From: Dawidia cretensis
Lineage (GTDB): Bacteria > Bacteroidota > Bacteroidia > Cytophagales > Cyclobacteriaceae
Assembly (NCBI RefSeq): GCF_018598175.1
Contig: NZ_JAHESE010000043.1
Span: 1 to 47,389 of the forward strand
Direction of reading: 5' to 3'
DNA: 47,389 nucleotides
Position numbers and translations under genes: made by a program
In this document: positions 16,152-24,713 of the stretch, piece after piece
Layout of the letters: each line of letters begins with the position of its first letter
Position numbering within the stretch: the stretch's first letter is position 1
Notes under the pieces: model-generated
Database searches by the model: none
What the model saw: only the letters and a program-made list of their open reading frames with translations
What the model was told of the DNA's origin: nothing

Positions 16152-19100
16152 ATGATCAAGTACCTGGCTTTTGCATTTCTCTCGCTGGCCGCGGCGACCG
16201 GCTATGCCAACCCCTGGCCGTACCAGCACATCGACAAGCGCGATGGTCTTTCCAACAGCGCCATTACCTCTATTTATATGGACCGGAGCGATTACGTCTG
16301 GTTCGGCACCTGGGATGGCTTAAACCGCTACGACGGCACCACCATTAAGATCTACAAACCCGATTCCTTTAATAAAGGCACGATCAGTAACAATATTGTC
16401 CGGGATTTCCTGGAGGACAAGGATGGGAACCTGTGGGTGGTTACGCACAAGGGTATTAACAAGTACAATGGCGATACCGACACCTTCCAATCCTATCAAA
16501 CCAGCCTGAACGGGTTGCCTTTCCAGGAATACAGCCTGCGCGCGTGCCTGGGGCCCGATTCAGCGGTGTGGACGACTTTTATCGGTCAGGGCATCAGCCG
16601 GTACGCTGCCGCGCAAAATGCCTTTGTACCGGTGGCCTTCCGTGATATCGATTCCCAGTGGTTGAAGAATGTTGCGGGCATGGGCAGCCATCAGGGGCTA
16701 ATGTATTTACTGGGTACTGATGGAAAGCTCATTTGTACGCTCAACAACAAACCTGTCTTTAGTAAAACACTGGCCGCCCCCGGCGCGATTCGCCTGCACC
16801 GTTTCTTTCGCCTGCACAATACATTTTACCTCGGATTGTCTACACGCGAAGGTGGCGTGTTCCTGATCAATCTATCCGACCTGGCGAGTGAGCCGCACGC
16901 GCTGCCGCTGTCGGCTTTTCCTGTTTCGTCTATTTCCGAAAACAAAGACCACACGGCAGTGTGGATCGGCACGGAAGCCGGTGACGTATACCGGGTCACC
17001 GCCTCTCCTACCGGTGTTTTTACCACCGAGAATATGGCGGCTTACTTTTCGCAGTTTGCACAAGCCCAGCGCAAGATCCTGACGATTACCGAAACGCGGC
17101 AGGACCTTCTCTGGATCGGCACGGACGGCGACGGTCTGTTTAAGTTTCTGACGCGCAACAATCCATTCCGGTCCATCGTAGCCGGCCCCGCCGGCGGCGG
17201 CAATTTATCGAACAGTATCGTGCGCTCGGTATTTCACGATACCGACGGCACGTTGTATGTCGGCACACGTAGTGGTGGGCTTAACATCCTTCGCCCCGAC
17301 CAACCGGAAACGACGGTATTAAATACGGCCCGCGGCCTGAGCAACAACACGGTATTGTCGTTACGCAAGGATCGCACCGGCAACCTGTGGATCGGCACGG
17401 ATGGCGAAGGCATCGACATGCTGGAAAAACGCACCGGCCGCATCCGCCATTTTCCACGAGACTTCGAGAACAACACTGGGCTGACCTTTGGCAACGTCTA
17501 CGCCATCTGCATCGACGCGTATGGCGCGCTATGGCTCGGCACCAGCGGCCACGGCGTGATCCAGCTCGTCGTTACCGCCACGCCACGGGGCACCTACCGG
17601 CTGGAGTCGCACCGCCAGATCACCTATGGCAACGCCGCGGGCGACGAGGCTACTATTAATAGCAACGTCGTGTATACCGTCGTGGAAGAGACGCCTAATA
17701 TTCTGTGGTTTGGTACGCGGGGAGCCGGTGTATACCGGTACAATTCGCTGGCGGATAAGATCGAGGAACATATCCATACCGGTTCGGGTACACCCAATCG
17801 CCTGAGCAACGACGACGTGCTAAGCCTTTTTCTGGGCAGCAAAGAAGAGCTGTGGATTGGCACCAGCGGCGGCCTAAACCGCATTTCGTTGCACCGCCGC
17901 CCGTATCACAACCTGCACTACACGCAACACGACGGCTTGCCGAGCAATACCATTCACGGTATCCAGGAAGACTATAGCGGCGCGATCTGGCTCTCGACCA
18001 ACAATGGCCTGGTGTTATTCGACCCTGTGCGGGGCTCGTTCAAAAGTTTCGATGCCAACGACGGGTTGCAAAACCACGAGTACACCGACGGCGCTTCCTT
18101 CCACGCGGCGGGCGCAGAGGCGCTTTACTTCGGGGGCATCAACGGCCTGGACATCATCCAACCCGCGCGTCTCGATACGATCCGGTATTTTCCGCGTTTG
18201 ACATTAGCCGAGTTCCTGCTCCGCAACGTACCGGTTATGCCCGGCGACAGCAATGCCGTGCTCCGCAAACACATCGACCACACCGCGGCCATCGACCTCG
18301 ATTACGACCAAAACTTTCTGAGCTTTCACTTCACCACGTTGGACTACTGGAACAAACAACGAACCCAGTATAAATACCGGCTGGAGAACTTCGACAAAGA
18401 CTGGAACCTCATTCACCAGCAGTCGGTCATCAACCTGACGAACATCCCGCCCGGACAGTATACACTTGTAATTAACTACACCAACGAGAACGGTGTGTGG
18501 AGTCCGGCGCCCAAGAGCATCGCCATTACCATTGCTCCACCGTTCTGGAAAACAAACTGGGCATATGCGGTATATTTCCTGTTACTGGCCGGCGTACAGG
18601 CGGGCATTGTGCTGTATATCCGCCGGCGTGCCCGGGAGAAGCGAGCCGCCGCCATGCACCATTTCCGCCTGCAGCAGGAGAAGGAGCTTAACGACTACAA
18701 GCTTCGGTTCTTCACAAACATCGCGCACGAGTTTCGCACACCGCTTACGCTGATATTCGGGCCAGTGATCACGTTGATTAAAAAAGCATCGTCCGTGCAG
18801 GAAAAGAACCAGCTGAATACAATCTACAACAACTCCCTGCGGCTGCAAAAGCTCATCGACGAGCTGATTCAATTCCGGAAGATCGAGAGCGGTAAGGAAA
18901 AAGTTAACGTCGCCCCGGCAGAGCTCGTGGCGTTCACGCAGGAGATCGTGGCTTCGTTCGACCAGCACGCATTAGACCACGACGTAAACCTGGAATTTAT
19001 ACCGGCAGCCGAAGCGATGCACGGTTGGATCGATGCACGCAAGCTGGAAAAGATCCTGATCAACCTGGTCTCTAACGCGATTAAATACAACGTCAAAGGC

Positions 19101-20279
19101 GGCGCGGTGACGGTCCGCTTACACGAGCATGACGGACAGGCTCAGTTTATTGTCGAGGATTCCGGCATCGGCATTGCACCGGATGCACAAGAGAAAATAT
19201 TTGATGCGTTTTATCAGAATCCGGGCGCGGTGAGCGTCGATCCGGGCATTTCCAAGAGCACAGGCATTGGCCTGTCGCTTACCCGCAGCCTGGTGCAGAT
19301 CCACCAGGGACAGCTCTTGCTTCGCTCGCAACCCGGCAAGGGCTCTGTGTTTACGATCACACTGCCCATTGCACGGGAGGCCTACCAGGTGCCCGACGAT
19401 AACAACATTTTCCTGCCGGTGACGAACCTGGCCGAAACGGTATCGCAGGAGTTTGGCTATCGCCCTGTAGAAGCACCCCGGGAGCCGCAGGAACCTGACA
19501 CGGAGGCACGCCCCTACTCGATCCTGGTCGTGGACGACAACCCGCAGATCGTCATCTTACTGCAAAACATTCTCGCGGATAAGTATCATGTGCTCACGGC
19601 CACCCAGGGCCGCGAAGCGTTGCATTTGCTGGAGGAAGAGAAGGTGGACCTCGTCATAAGCGATGTGCTGATGCCGGAGATGGACGGGCTGGCCCTATGT
19701 CGCAACATCAAGGATAATATTCAGACATCGCACATTCCGGTTATACTCTTAACGGCCAAAGGCGAGATCGAGGACCGCATTGAAGGTTTGCAGGTTGGCG
19801 CGGACTCGTATATACCAAAGCCATTCCACCCAGAGCATTTGTTTATTCGCATTGAGAAATTGATCAAAACGCGGGAGCAGGCGCGGAAACGATTCGCAAA
19901 TTTGGCGGAGGTAGAATTGGGGCAGCTGTCTACGGGGATTGGTGAGAAGGATGATGAGTTCTTTGGGAAGATTACGGCGTGTATTCAGCGACATTTGAAT
20001 GATCCGGAATTTACGGCGGATGTTATGTCCGATGAGATTGGGATGAGCAAGGCTTCGCTGTATAAGAAAGTGAAAGCATTAACGAGTCAGACACCGCATG
20101 GGCTGATCAAGCAGTACCGGTTGCGAAAAGCAGCGGATTTATTGAAAGACGGGACGATGAGTGTTTCGGAGGTTATTTATGAGACGGGGTTTAATAGCCG
20201 GTCTTATTTCTATAAGTCGTTTAATGAGATGTTTCATTGTCATCCGAAGGATTTTGGGAGGACGCGTGAATCAGGGTGA
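16152..20279 (+). CDS. Hybrid two-component system regulator (HTCS) with Reg_prop sensor and AraC output
   Basis: A 1375-residue one-protein signalling system. The ATG at 16152 is preferred because it opens a signal peptide (MIKYLAFAFLSLAAATGYAN); the frame is open 90 codons further up, but that stretch does not look like protein. Order: signal peptide; periplasmic two-propeller sensor of Reg_prop blades (about residues 25-690, repeated xGNLWIGTxGxGxxxL motifs); Y_Y_Y domain (about 710-795); one membrane span (about 800-825); HisKA with FFTNIAHEFRTPLTLI (phospho-acceptor His859); HATPase (DSGIGIAPDAQEKIFDAFYQ, STGIGLSL); receiver (LVVDDNPQ, phospho-acceptor Asp1171 in ISDVLMPEMDG); and AraC-type HTH (about 1270-1375). 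HTCS proteins bind an oligosaccharide in the periplasm and switch on the adjoining PUL, here the divergent GH130 operon. Confidence 0.96.
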   Translation: MIKYLAFAFLSLAAATGYANPWPYQHIDKRDGLSNSAITSIYMDRSDYVWFGTWDGLNRYDGTTIKIYKPDSFNKGTISNNIVRDFLEDKDGNLWVVTHKGINKYNGDTDTFQSYQTSLNGLPFQEYSLRACLGPDSAVWTTFIGQGISRYAAAQNAFVPVAFRDIDSQWLKNVAGMGSHQGLMYLLGTDGKLICTLNNKPVFSKTLAAPGAIRLHRFFRLHNTFYLGLSTREGGVFLINLSDLASEPHALPLSAFPVSSISENKDHTAVWIGTEAGDVYRVTASPTGVFTTENMAAYFSQFAQAQRKILTITETRQDLLWIGTDGDGLFKFLTRNNPFRSIVAGPAGGGNLSNSIVRSVFHDTDGTLYVGTRSGGLNILRPDQPETTVLNTARGLSNNTVLSLRKDRTGNLWIGTDGEGIDMLEKRTGRIRHFPRDFENNTGLTFGNVYAICIDAYGALWLGTSGHGVIQLVVTATPRGTYRLESHRQITYGNAAGDEATINSNVVYTVVEETPNILWFGTRGAGVYRYNSLADKIEEHIHTGSGTPNRLSNDDVLSLFLGSKEELWIGTSGGLNRISLHRRPYHNLHYTQHDGLPSNTIHGIQEDYSGAIWLSTNNGLVLFDPVRGSFKSFDANDGLQNHEYTDGASFHAAGAEALYFGGINGLDIIQPARLDTIRYFPRLTLAEFLLRNVPVMPGDSNAVLRKHIDHTAAIDLDYDQNFLSFHFTTLDYWNKQRTQYKYRLENFDKDWNLIHQQSVINLTNIPPGQYTLVINYTNENGVWSPAPKSIAITIAPPFWKTNWAYAVYFLLLAGVQAGIVLYIRRRAREKRAAAMHHFRLQQEKELNDYKLRFFTNIAHEFRTPLTLIFGPVITLIKKASSVQEKNQLNTIYNNSLRLQKLIDELIQFRKIESGKEKVNVAPAELVAFTQEIVASFDQHALDHDVNLEFIPAAEAMHGWIDARKLEKILINLVSNAIKYNVKGGAVTVRLHEHDGQAQFIVEDSGIGIAPDAQEKIFDAFYQNPGAVSVDPGISKSTGIGLSLTRSLVQIHQGQLLLRSQPGKGSVFTITLPIAREAYQVPDDNNIFLPVTNLAETVSQEFGYRPVEAPREPQEPDTEARPYSILVVDDNPQIVILLQNILADKYHVLTATQGREALHLLEEEKVDLVISDVLMPEMDGLALCRNIKDNIQTSHIPVILLTAKGEIEDRIEGLQVGADSYIPKPFHPEHLFIRIEKLIKTREQARKRFANLAEVELGQLSTGIGEKDDEFFGKITACIQRHLNDPEFTADVMSDEIGMSKASLYKKVKALTSQTPHGLIKQYRLRKAADLLKDGTMSVSEVIYETGFNSRSYFYKSFNEMFHCHPKDFGRTRESG

Positions 20280-20281
20280 GG

Positions 20282-20350
20282 GTGAGTGTGAGAGCGAAGA
20301 TAAAACCAGAGCGAGTATGTTCGCTCTCGCGCTCACACTCACTCTGTTTT
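20282..20350 (+). terminator. Stem-loop terminator of the HTCS gene built from the GTGTGAGAGCGAA repeat
   Basis: The 5' arm GTGAGTGTGAGAGCGAA (20282-20298) pairs with 20320-20342, which carries 6 extra bases (a bulge), around a 21-base loop; TCTGTTTT follows at 20343-20350. It begins three bases after the HTCS stop. The same arm occurs at the ends of other genes in the window. Confidence 0.65.
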
Positions 20351-20389
20351 AAAACCTGCCCCGGTGCGGGTCAACGCACCGGGAGCAGG
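20351..20389 (-). terminator. Rho-independent terminator of the leftward metallohydrolase operon
   Basis: A strong GC-rich hairpin: CCTGC plus CCCGGTGCG (20355-20368) pairs with CGCACCGGG, a bulged A and GCAGG (20375-20389), with a 6-base loop. Read leftwards it is followed by TTTT (20354-20351). It lies 40 bases past the stop of the DUF4302 gene and so ends that operon. Confidence 0.7.
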
Positions 20390-20428
20390 AATGCACTTAA
20401 TCCTCAACCTAACGTGTTATGAGGTTCT

Positions 20429-21766
20429 TTAGTTTGTCAGGATGCCGGAGAAGGAGAACTCGGGGTGCTCCTGGCTGAAGAAGCCGCCCGTGAGGGCTTC
20501 GGTGCCACCGACAAATTCTGCTTTAAAACTATCGCCGTTGATGTATACAAAGATGTTGCTCATGATCGCAGCAAGCGCTTTTGCGTTGTCGTCGACGGCA
20601 GTGCCGGACCCAAACGTGTAGACGCCCTCGCCTGACAGCGTATAACGGTAGTTATACTGGGCCGTAAACAAGGTGTTGCTTTGGACGACGCGCACGACCA
20701 GGTACATGGTGTTGGTATTTATGTCAAACGCTACGAACATGTCGTAGAGCTCGATGGGGACTTCCCAGGTTTGCAGCTCGGCAGCAGCAGCCTGATACAA
20801 TTCTGTAAAGAGCGGCGACTGTCCCTTTATTGGTTTATTGACCGATCCGTAGGGTACCAGTACGGCAAAATAGTCGGCACCCAGTATATCCTGAATGGGT
20901 ATGACTGGGCGGAAAAAGTGCAGGTTGGGATTCTGGACGACGGGCACAGATGCATTGCCAACCTTTGCATAGTAGCGTTTGACGTTATCATCCCACAACA
21001 ACTCCTGGATGGTTTCGCCATAGGCGCGGATGGGGTTGTTTAATAAGATGCCCTGCATCGAGACAGAGTATGCACGCGGCGTTACTTCAACTTGCAGGCC
21101 GTCGTCGGAGATATACTGGGCAGTCAGCGTCTTCGCGTCGGGATTCAGGACAAAGGTGATGGTGCGGTCGCCCGAAAGCGTCAGTTCCAGTCCATCGCCG
21201 CTGAGGCCGTAATCGAGTATGTCTTTGATGCGACCTTTGCGGACGAGTTCTTTTTCTTCGGCAGTTGCCTGCACGAGCGTCAGGTGTGAGCCGCGTTGCA
21301 GGCCTTCGAGCAGGATGCTGTCGGCAGTGGCGCGCGCGAAGGCAAACTCTACGTCTGACTGTTGCCCCACTCCATCGCCCCCCCCGTTTACCGAGCCTTT
21401 GGGATCGGCGGGCATGTGGATGTAAGAGTATGTCGGGAAGCTAAGCGTAGCCGTTTGCAGGGCCTTCAGCTCCCACGTGGCGACCTGCTCGGTCCCCGCG
21501 GTATTGACGTTGAAGTCTGACAGCATGCTTACTTTGCCGTCGGTCGCAAAGTCGAGGTAATAAAAGTATTCAATGCCCGTGCCCGTGATCAGCGACGCCT
21601 TCCAGCCATAGGGAGCGTCCTGTAGCTGGGCGTTGTATTCGTCGAGCGCTTTCTGCAAGCGTGCTTCGGCGGTCTCGCTAAAGACACGGTCGTAGTCCTT
21701 CTCGCAGGAGAAGAGGGTGACTGCCGATGCCAGCAGCACCAGCGTATATCTTTTTAGTGTTTTCAT
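20429..21766 (-). CDS. DUF4302-family lipoprotein
   Basis: A 445-residue SPII lipoprotein (MKTLKRYTLVLLASAVTLFSC, Cys21). The ATG at 21766 is preferred over one two codons upstream. The start of the mature part (EKDYDRVFSETAEARLQKALDEYNAQLQDAPYGWKASL) and the YFYYLDFATDGKVSMLSDF stretch match what I know of DUF4302, a family found almost only beside SusC/SusD genes. The body is mostly beta-strand with lipocalin-like character (LTLSGDRTITFVLNPDAKTL). A Gly/Asp-rich loop near residues 125-135 (SVNGGGDGVGQQSD) might be exposed. It is the last gene of the region 2 operon, 22 bases after the metallohydrolase gene. Function unknown; a surface or periplasmic cargo-handling role is inference. Confidence 0.85.
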   Translation of the reverse strand: MKTLKRYTLVLLASAVTLFSCEKDYDRVFSETAEARLQKALDEYNAQLQDAPYGWKASLITGTGIEYFYYLDFATDGKVSMLSDFNVNTAGTEQVATWELKALQTATLSFPTYSYIHMPADPKGSVNGGGDGVGQQSDVEFAFARATADSILLEGLQRGSHLTLVQATAEEKELVRKGRIKDILDYGLSGDGLELTLSGDRTITFVLNPDAKTLTAQYISDDGLQVEVTPRAYSVSMQGILLNNPIRAYGETIQELLWDDNVKRYYAKVGNASVPVVQNPNLHFFRPVIPIQDILGADYFAVLVPYGSVNKPIKGQSPLFTELYQAAAAELQTWEVPIELYDMFVAFDINTNTMYLVVRVVQSNTLFTAQYNYRYTLSGEGVYTFGSGTAVDDNAKALAAIMSNIFVYINGDSFKAEFVGGTEALTGGFFSQEHPEFSFSGILTN

Positions 21767-21788
21767 GTTCATACGTTTCGGCTACAGG

Positions 21789-23159
21789 TTAAGGTTTTAA
21801 TACACCGAGGCAATAGCTATTCGGCGCATAGACCGGGTACAGGGCCGCGTAGCGATAACCGGAGCAGGTGGTTGCCCAATCAAAAAAGCAGGGACCGACA
21901 AAGTAACCGGGGATCCAGACGGCACCATATTTCTCTACCAGCTCGCGGGCGGCATCGTCCATGGCGGGCTGCCCCAGGCTATATTCGCCGATGGCATCGT
22001 CCACGGGATCTTCGTGCAGCTCGTATACAAAGTTGGCGGTCTTGTATTCGCGTACCTCCGAGTCGGTGGTATAGTAATACAAGGTTAACATGATTTGATT
22101 GGCTTCCAGGAAGGTCAGGCGGAAGTTGTAGTCCAGTGCCAGGTTGTACCGATGTAAAATGTCGTTGTCGACAGCATAGCGGTTCGTGATCTCAGCCGAC
22201 TCGATCATGGTCATCAGGTCCACGGTAAATGTACCATACTGTTTGCCGTAGCCCCACACGTCCAATAACGCTGGCGGCTGTTCGCCGCCGGGATTACCAT
22301 TATCGGGCGCAATGGCAGTAATAGCCGCTTGCACTTTTGTTTGCAGCTCGTAGAAGTCGATCTTAAACGCTTTCTGGAAGTATTCTACCACCAGCTTCTC
22401 TTTGCGGCGAAGTGCTTCGTACGATGCCGCGGTGGTTTCGCAGCTAAGGATGTTCTCATAGGCGTCGCGGCCTTCGATGAGCATCATGGAAGTCATCTCG
22501 GCGAAGTCCTCGTCGGGCGAAGCCATGGCGTAGCTGGTGATAAACCCTGCTGCGCGGGCATCTGCCAGCGGCACGGTGTTCCAGGCGGCCGTGTAGGCAC
22601 CGGGTGTTACTACCTTGAACTCGGGCTGAAAGGAGACGTTCTGGTTCAGGATGTGCGTAAACTCGTGCTCGATGGTATGCATCATCTGCTTTACTTCGAA
22701 GGCGTCGGTCTTCACAAAGTCGTTGATGACATACAGCACTACTTTGCGGCCACCTTCGGCTGTACCCAGTGTAATGGTACCGTCAAAGTTATACCGGGCG
22801 CTGCCCACCAATACAAATTGCTTGGGGCAAAGCTTCTTGATGAAGTTGGCGCCGGCAATGTCCACGAAGGGCTCGATCCACACCTGGTCGACTACGTCCA
22901 TTACCTCCTGTACTTTGTTTTCCCGCGGGGGCACCAGCGTTTTATAGATGTCGGATTCGGAGGCATCCCATTTGTATTTTACTTCAATATTGTACGGCCC
23001 CGTGAATGTGTCGAACAGCCAGTGGTCGAGGGCAGTCTTATCGGACGGGTCGCCGTCTACCAGCTCAGGCTCGCGAAGCTGGTCGTTGTAGGGATCGTTA
23101 CAGGACACTGCGGTCAGCAGCGCCACGATCATCGGAAGTATAAATTTTGTATAGCGCAT
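21789..23159 (-). CDS. Zinc metallohydrolase lipoprotein of the SusCD-associated HExxH family
   Basis: A 456-residue SPII lipoprotein; the ATG at 23159 gives MRYTKFILPMIVALLTAVSC (Cys20). The zinc site is HEFTH at residues 165-169 (His165, Glu166, His169), with Glu221 in the later SPDEDFAEMTSMM segment as the likely third ligand. This matches the family annotated as substrate import-associated zinc metallohydrolase lipoprotein (TIGR04549, Peptidase_Mx1-like), which occurs beside SusC/SusD. The rest (about 270-456) is an all-beta region that resembles part of the DUF4302 neighbourhood (LDYNFRLTFLEANQIMLTLYYYTTDSEV). It follows SusD by 27 bases. It probably cleaves a peptide, protein or peptidoglycan-like cargo or its carrier at the surface; the bond cut is unknown. 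Confidence 0.88.
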   Translation of the reverse strand: MRYTKFILPMIVALLTAVSCNDPYNDQLREPELVDGDPSDKTALDHWLFDTFTGPYNIEVKYKWDASESDIYKTLVPPRENKVQEVMDVVDQVWIEPFVDIAGANFIKKLCPKQFVLVGSARYNFDGTITLGTAEGGRKVVLYVINDFVKTDAFEVKQMMHTIEHEFTHILNQNVSFQPEFKVVTPGAYTAAWNTVPLADARAAGFITSYAMASPDEDFAEMTSMMLIEGRDAYENILSCETTAASYEALRRKEKLVVEYFQKAFKIDFYELQTKVQAAITAIAPDNGNPGGEQPPALLDVWGYGKQYGTFTVDLMTMIESAEITNRYAVDNDILHRYNLALDYNFRLTFLEANQIMLTLYYYTTDSEVREYKTANFVYELHEDPVDDAIGEYSLGQPAMDDAARELVEKYGAVWIPGYFVGPCFFDWATTCSGYRYAALYPVYAPNSYCLGVLKP

Positions 23160-23186
23160 ATACATAAAGTCTGTCATGATTAATGA

Positions 23187-24704
23187 TTAGCGGGCATTGG
23201 GACTGAGGCCACCGGTTGTTACCGCCTCGCGCGGCAACTGCAGCACACGGCGTGGATCGTTGGCTTTCAACTCCAGGACTTTCCCATCGTTGGTTACGTG
23301 TGTCACCGGCAGGTTGTGGCGCACGATGTCGAACCAGCGCATGCCTTCGTGCAGGAACTCCACCCGACGGAATGCGAGGATTGCCATGATGACGGCATCC
23401 TGATTGCTTTTGGCATAGCCGTAGTAATAGTCGGCGATCCACTCCGGCAACATCTGGTAGCGCGGACTGTAGTCCACAATGCGGGTGCTGGCCCATATGT
23501 CGAGCTCCTGAACAGCAGTGCCCAGGTTCTTCTGCATGGCATACGCCTCCGCCCGGTTGAACAGCACCTCTTCGGCCGTAAACAACGGCATGATGGTATA
23601 CACATAGCCGGTATTGGCATTGACGCCGACCTGCACAAAATGCTCGCGGAATTTGTTGACGAAGTATACACCGAATGACCGGTAGAACACGGAATACGCA
23701 TACTCACCGCCGGCAGGGTTTTCATTGAAAATCTCCTGGTAGCGCGGCGCGCCCGTGGCATAGCGTAATGTGGAGAACGAACGTGTCCAGTCCGACAGCG
23801 TCTCGCACAGCAAGATGTTGGCAGTCTCCGTGGCTTTGGTGTAATTGATCAGCAGCTCGGTGGCCGAGTAGCTTTTATAGACGGTATTCCATGGGCGGAG
23901 GTAAGAGCGGATCTCCGCCGCCGGGATGGCCGCGTCGGCGTGCTCGATGACCTTTGCATAGTTGCGTTTAAAGAGGTAAAAACGCGAGGCAAAGGCGTGT
24001 GCCGCCATTTGTGTGAAGTGGTACTTCACGACACCGGTCGCGCTTTCTCCCTTGGTATACGCCTTGTCGTCGATTAGCGGAAGGCCTTCGGTCAGGTCTT
24101 GCTCAATCATGTCGTATACATACTGGACGGTCTTCCGCTCATAGTTTTTAAACGATTGCTTTTCCGGATCGGTGACGTACGGGATGCCGGGATCAGCCGC
24201 TGCGGTATTGGGGTTATACGTTTTGGCAAACAGCGTTACGATCATAAAGTGCGCGTATGCACGGGCTACAAGGGCCTCGCCTTTTTGTGCCGCGTACAAC
24301 TCGGGGGTACCGCTGTTGTTGATGAACTCCAATGCGTGGTTGGCGGAAGCGATCGCTTTGTAGCAGCCGTTCCAGTAGTCTTCCGGCGTGTCCTGATCGG
24401 TAGAGGTACCGTCACGCCAGAAGTATGGATCGGCGTTGCGCGGATCTTGCGGTGCCGCAGGGTTGTCTTCAATGTTGTCGGACATGGCTTCGCAAAACAT
24501 GGCGTAGTTTGTTTCGGGATAGGCTGTTACCAGCAGCTCGGCCAGTTTCTCCTGGGAATCGAGCGTGGCGCGGTTGTCGGGCGACTCGGACAGAAAGTCA
24601 CCGCAGCCGCTCAGCAGGCCCATCACCACCAGCCATATGGCGGGGCGGATCGAGACCTTCTCTCCTCTTTGTATATAGCGCATTGTATAATTCATGATCT
24701 TCAT
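23187..24704 (-). CDS. SusD/RagB-family lipoprotein of the metallohydrolase operon
   Basis: A 505-residue SusD-like protein. The signal peptide is long (34 residues to Cys34 in GLLSGC), so one of the in-frame ATGs at codons 4 or 8 may be the real start. Family marks are KLAELLVTAYPETNYAMF, ALVARAYAHFMIVTLFAKTYNP with the following DPGIPYVTDPE, LFTAEEVLFNRAEAYAMQKNL and FRRVEFLHEGMRWFDIVRHNLPV. The gene follows SusC by 9 bases. In TIGR04549-type loci this SusD variant is always with the metallohydrolase, so its ligand is probably not a simple glycan (inference). Confidence 0.92.
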   Translation of the reverse strand: MKIMNYTMRYIQRGEKVSIRPAIWLVVMGLLSGCGDFLSESPDNRATLDSQEKLAELLVTAYPETNYAMFCEAMSDNIEDNPAAPQDPRNADPYFWRDGTSTDQDTPEDYWNGCYKAIASANHALEFINNSGTPELYAAQKGEALVARAYAHFMIVTLFAKTYNPNTAAADPGIPYVTDPEKQSFKNYERKTVQYVYDMIEQDLTEGLPLIDDKAYTKGESATGVVKYHFTQMAAHAFASRFYLFKRNYAKVIEHADAAIPAAEIRSYLRPWNTVYKSYSATELLINYTKATETANILLCETLSDWTRSFSTLRYATGAPRYQEIFNENPAGGEYAYSVFYRSFGVYFVNKFREHFVQVGVNANTGYVYTIMPLFTAEEVLFNRAEAYAMQKNLGTAVQELDIWASTRIVDYSPRYQMLPEWIADYYYGYAKSNQDAVIMAILAFRRVEFLHEGMRWFDIVRHNLPVTHVTNDGKVLELKANDPRRVLQLPREAVTTGGLSPNAR

Positions 24705-24713
24705 GGCAAGGAT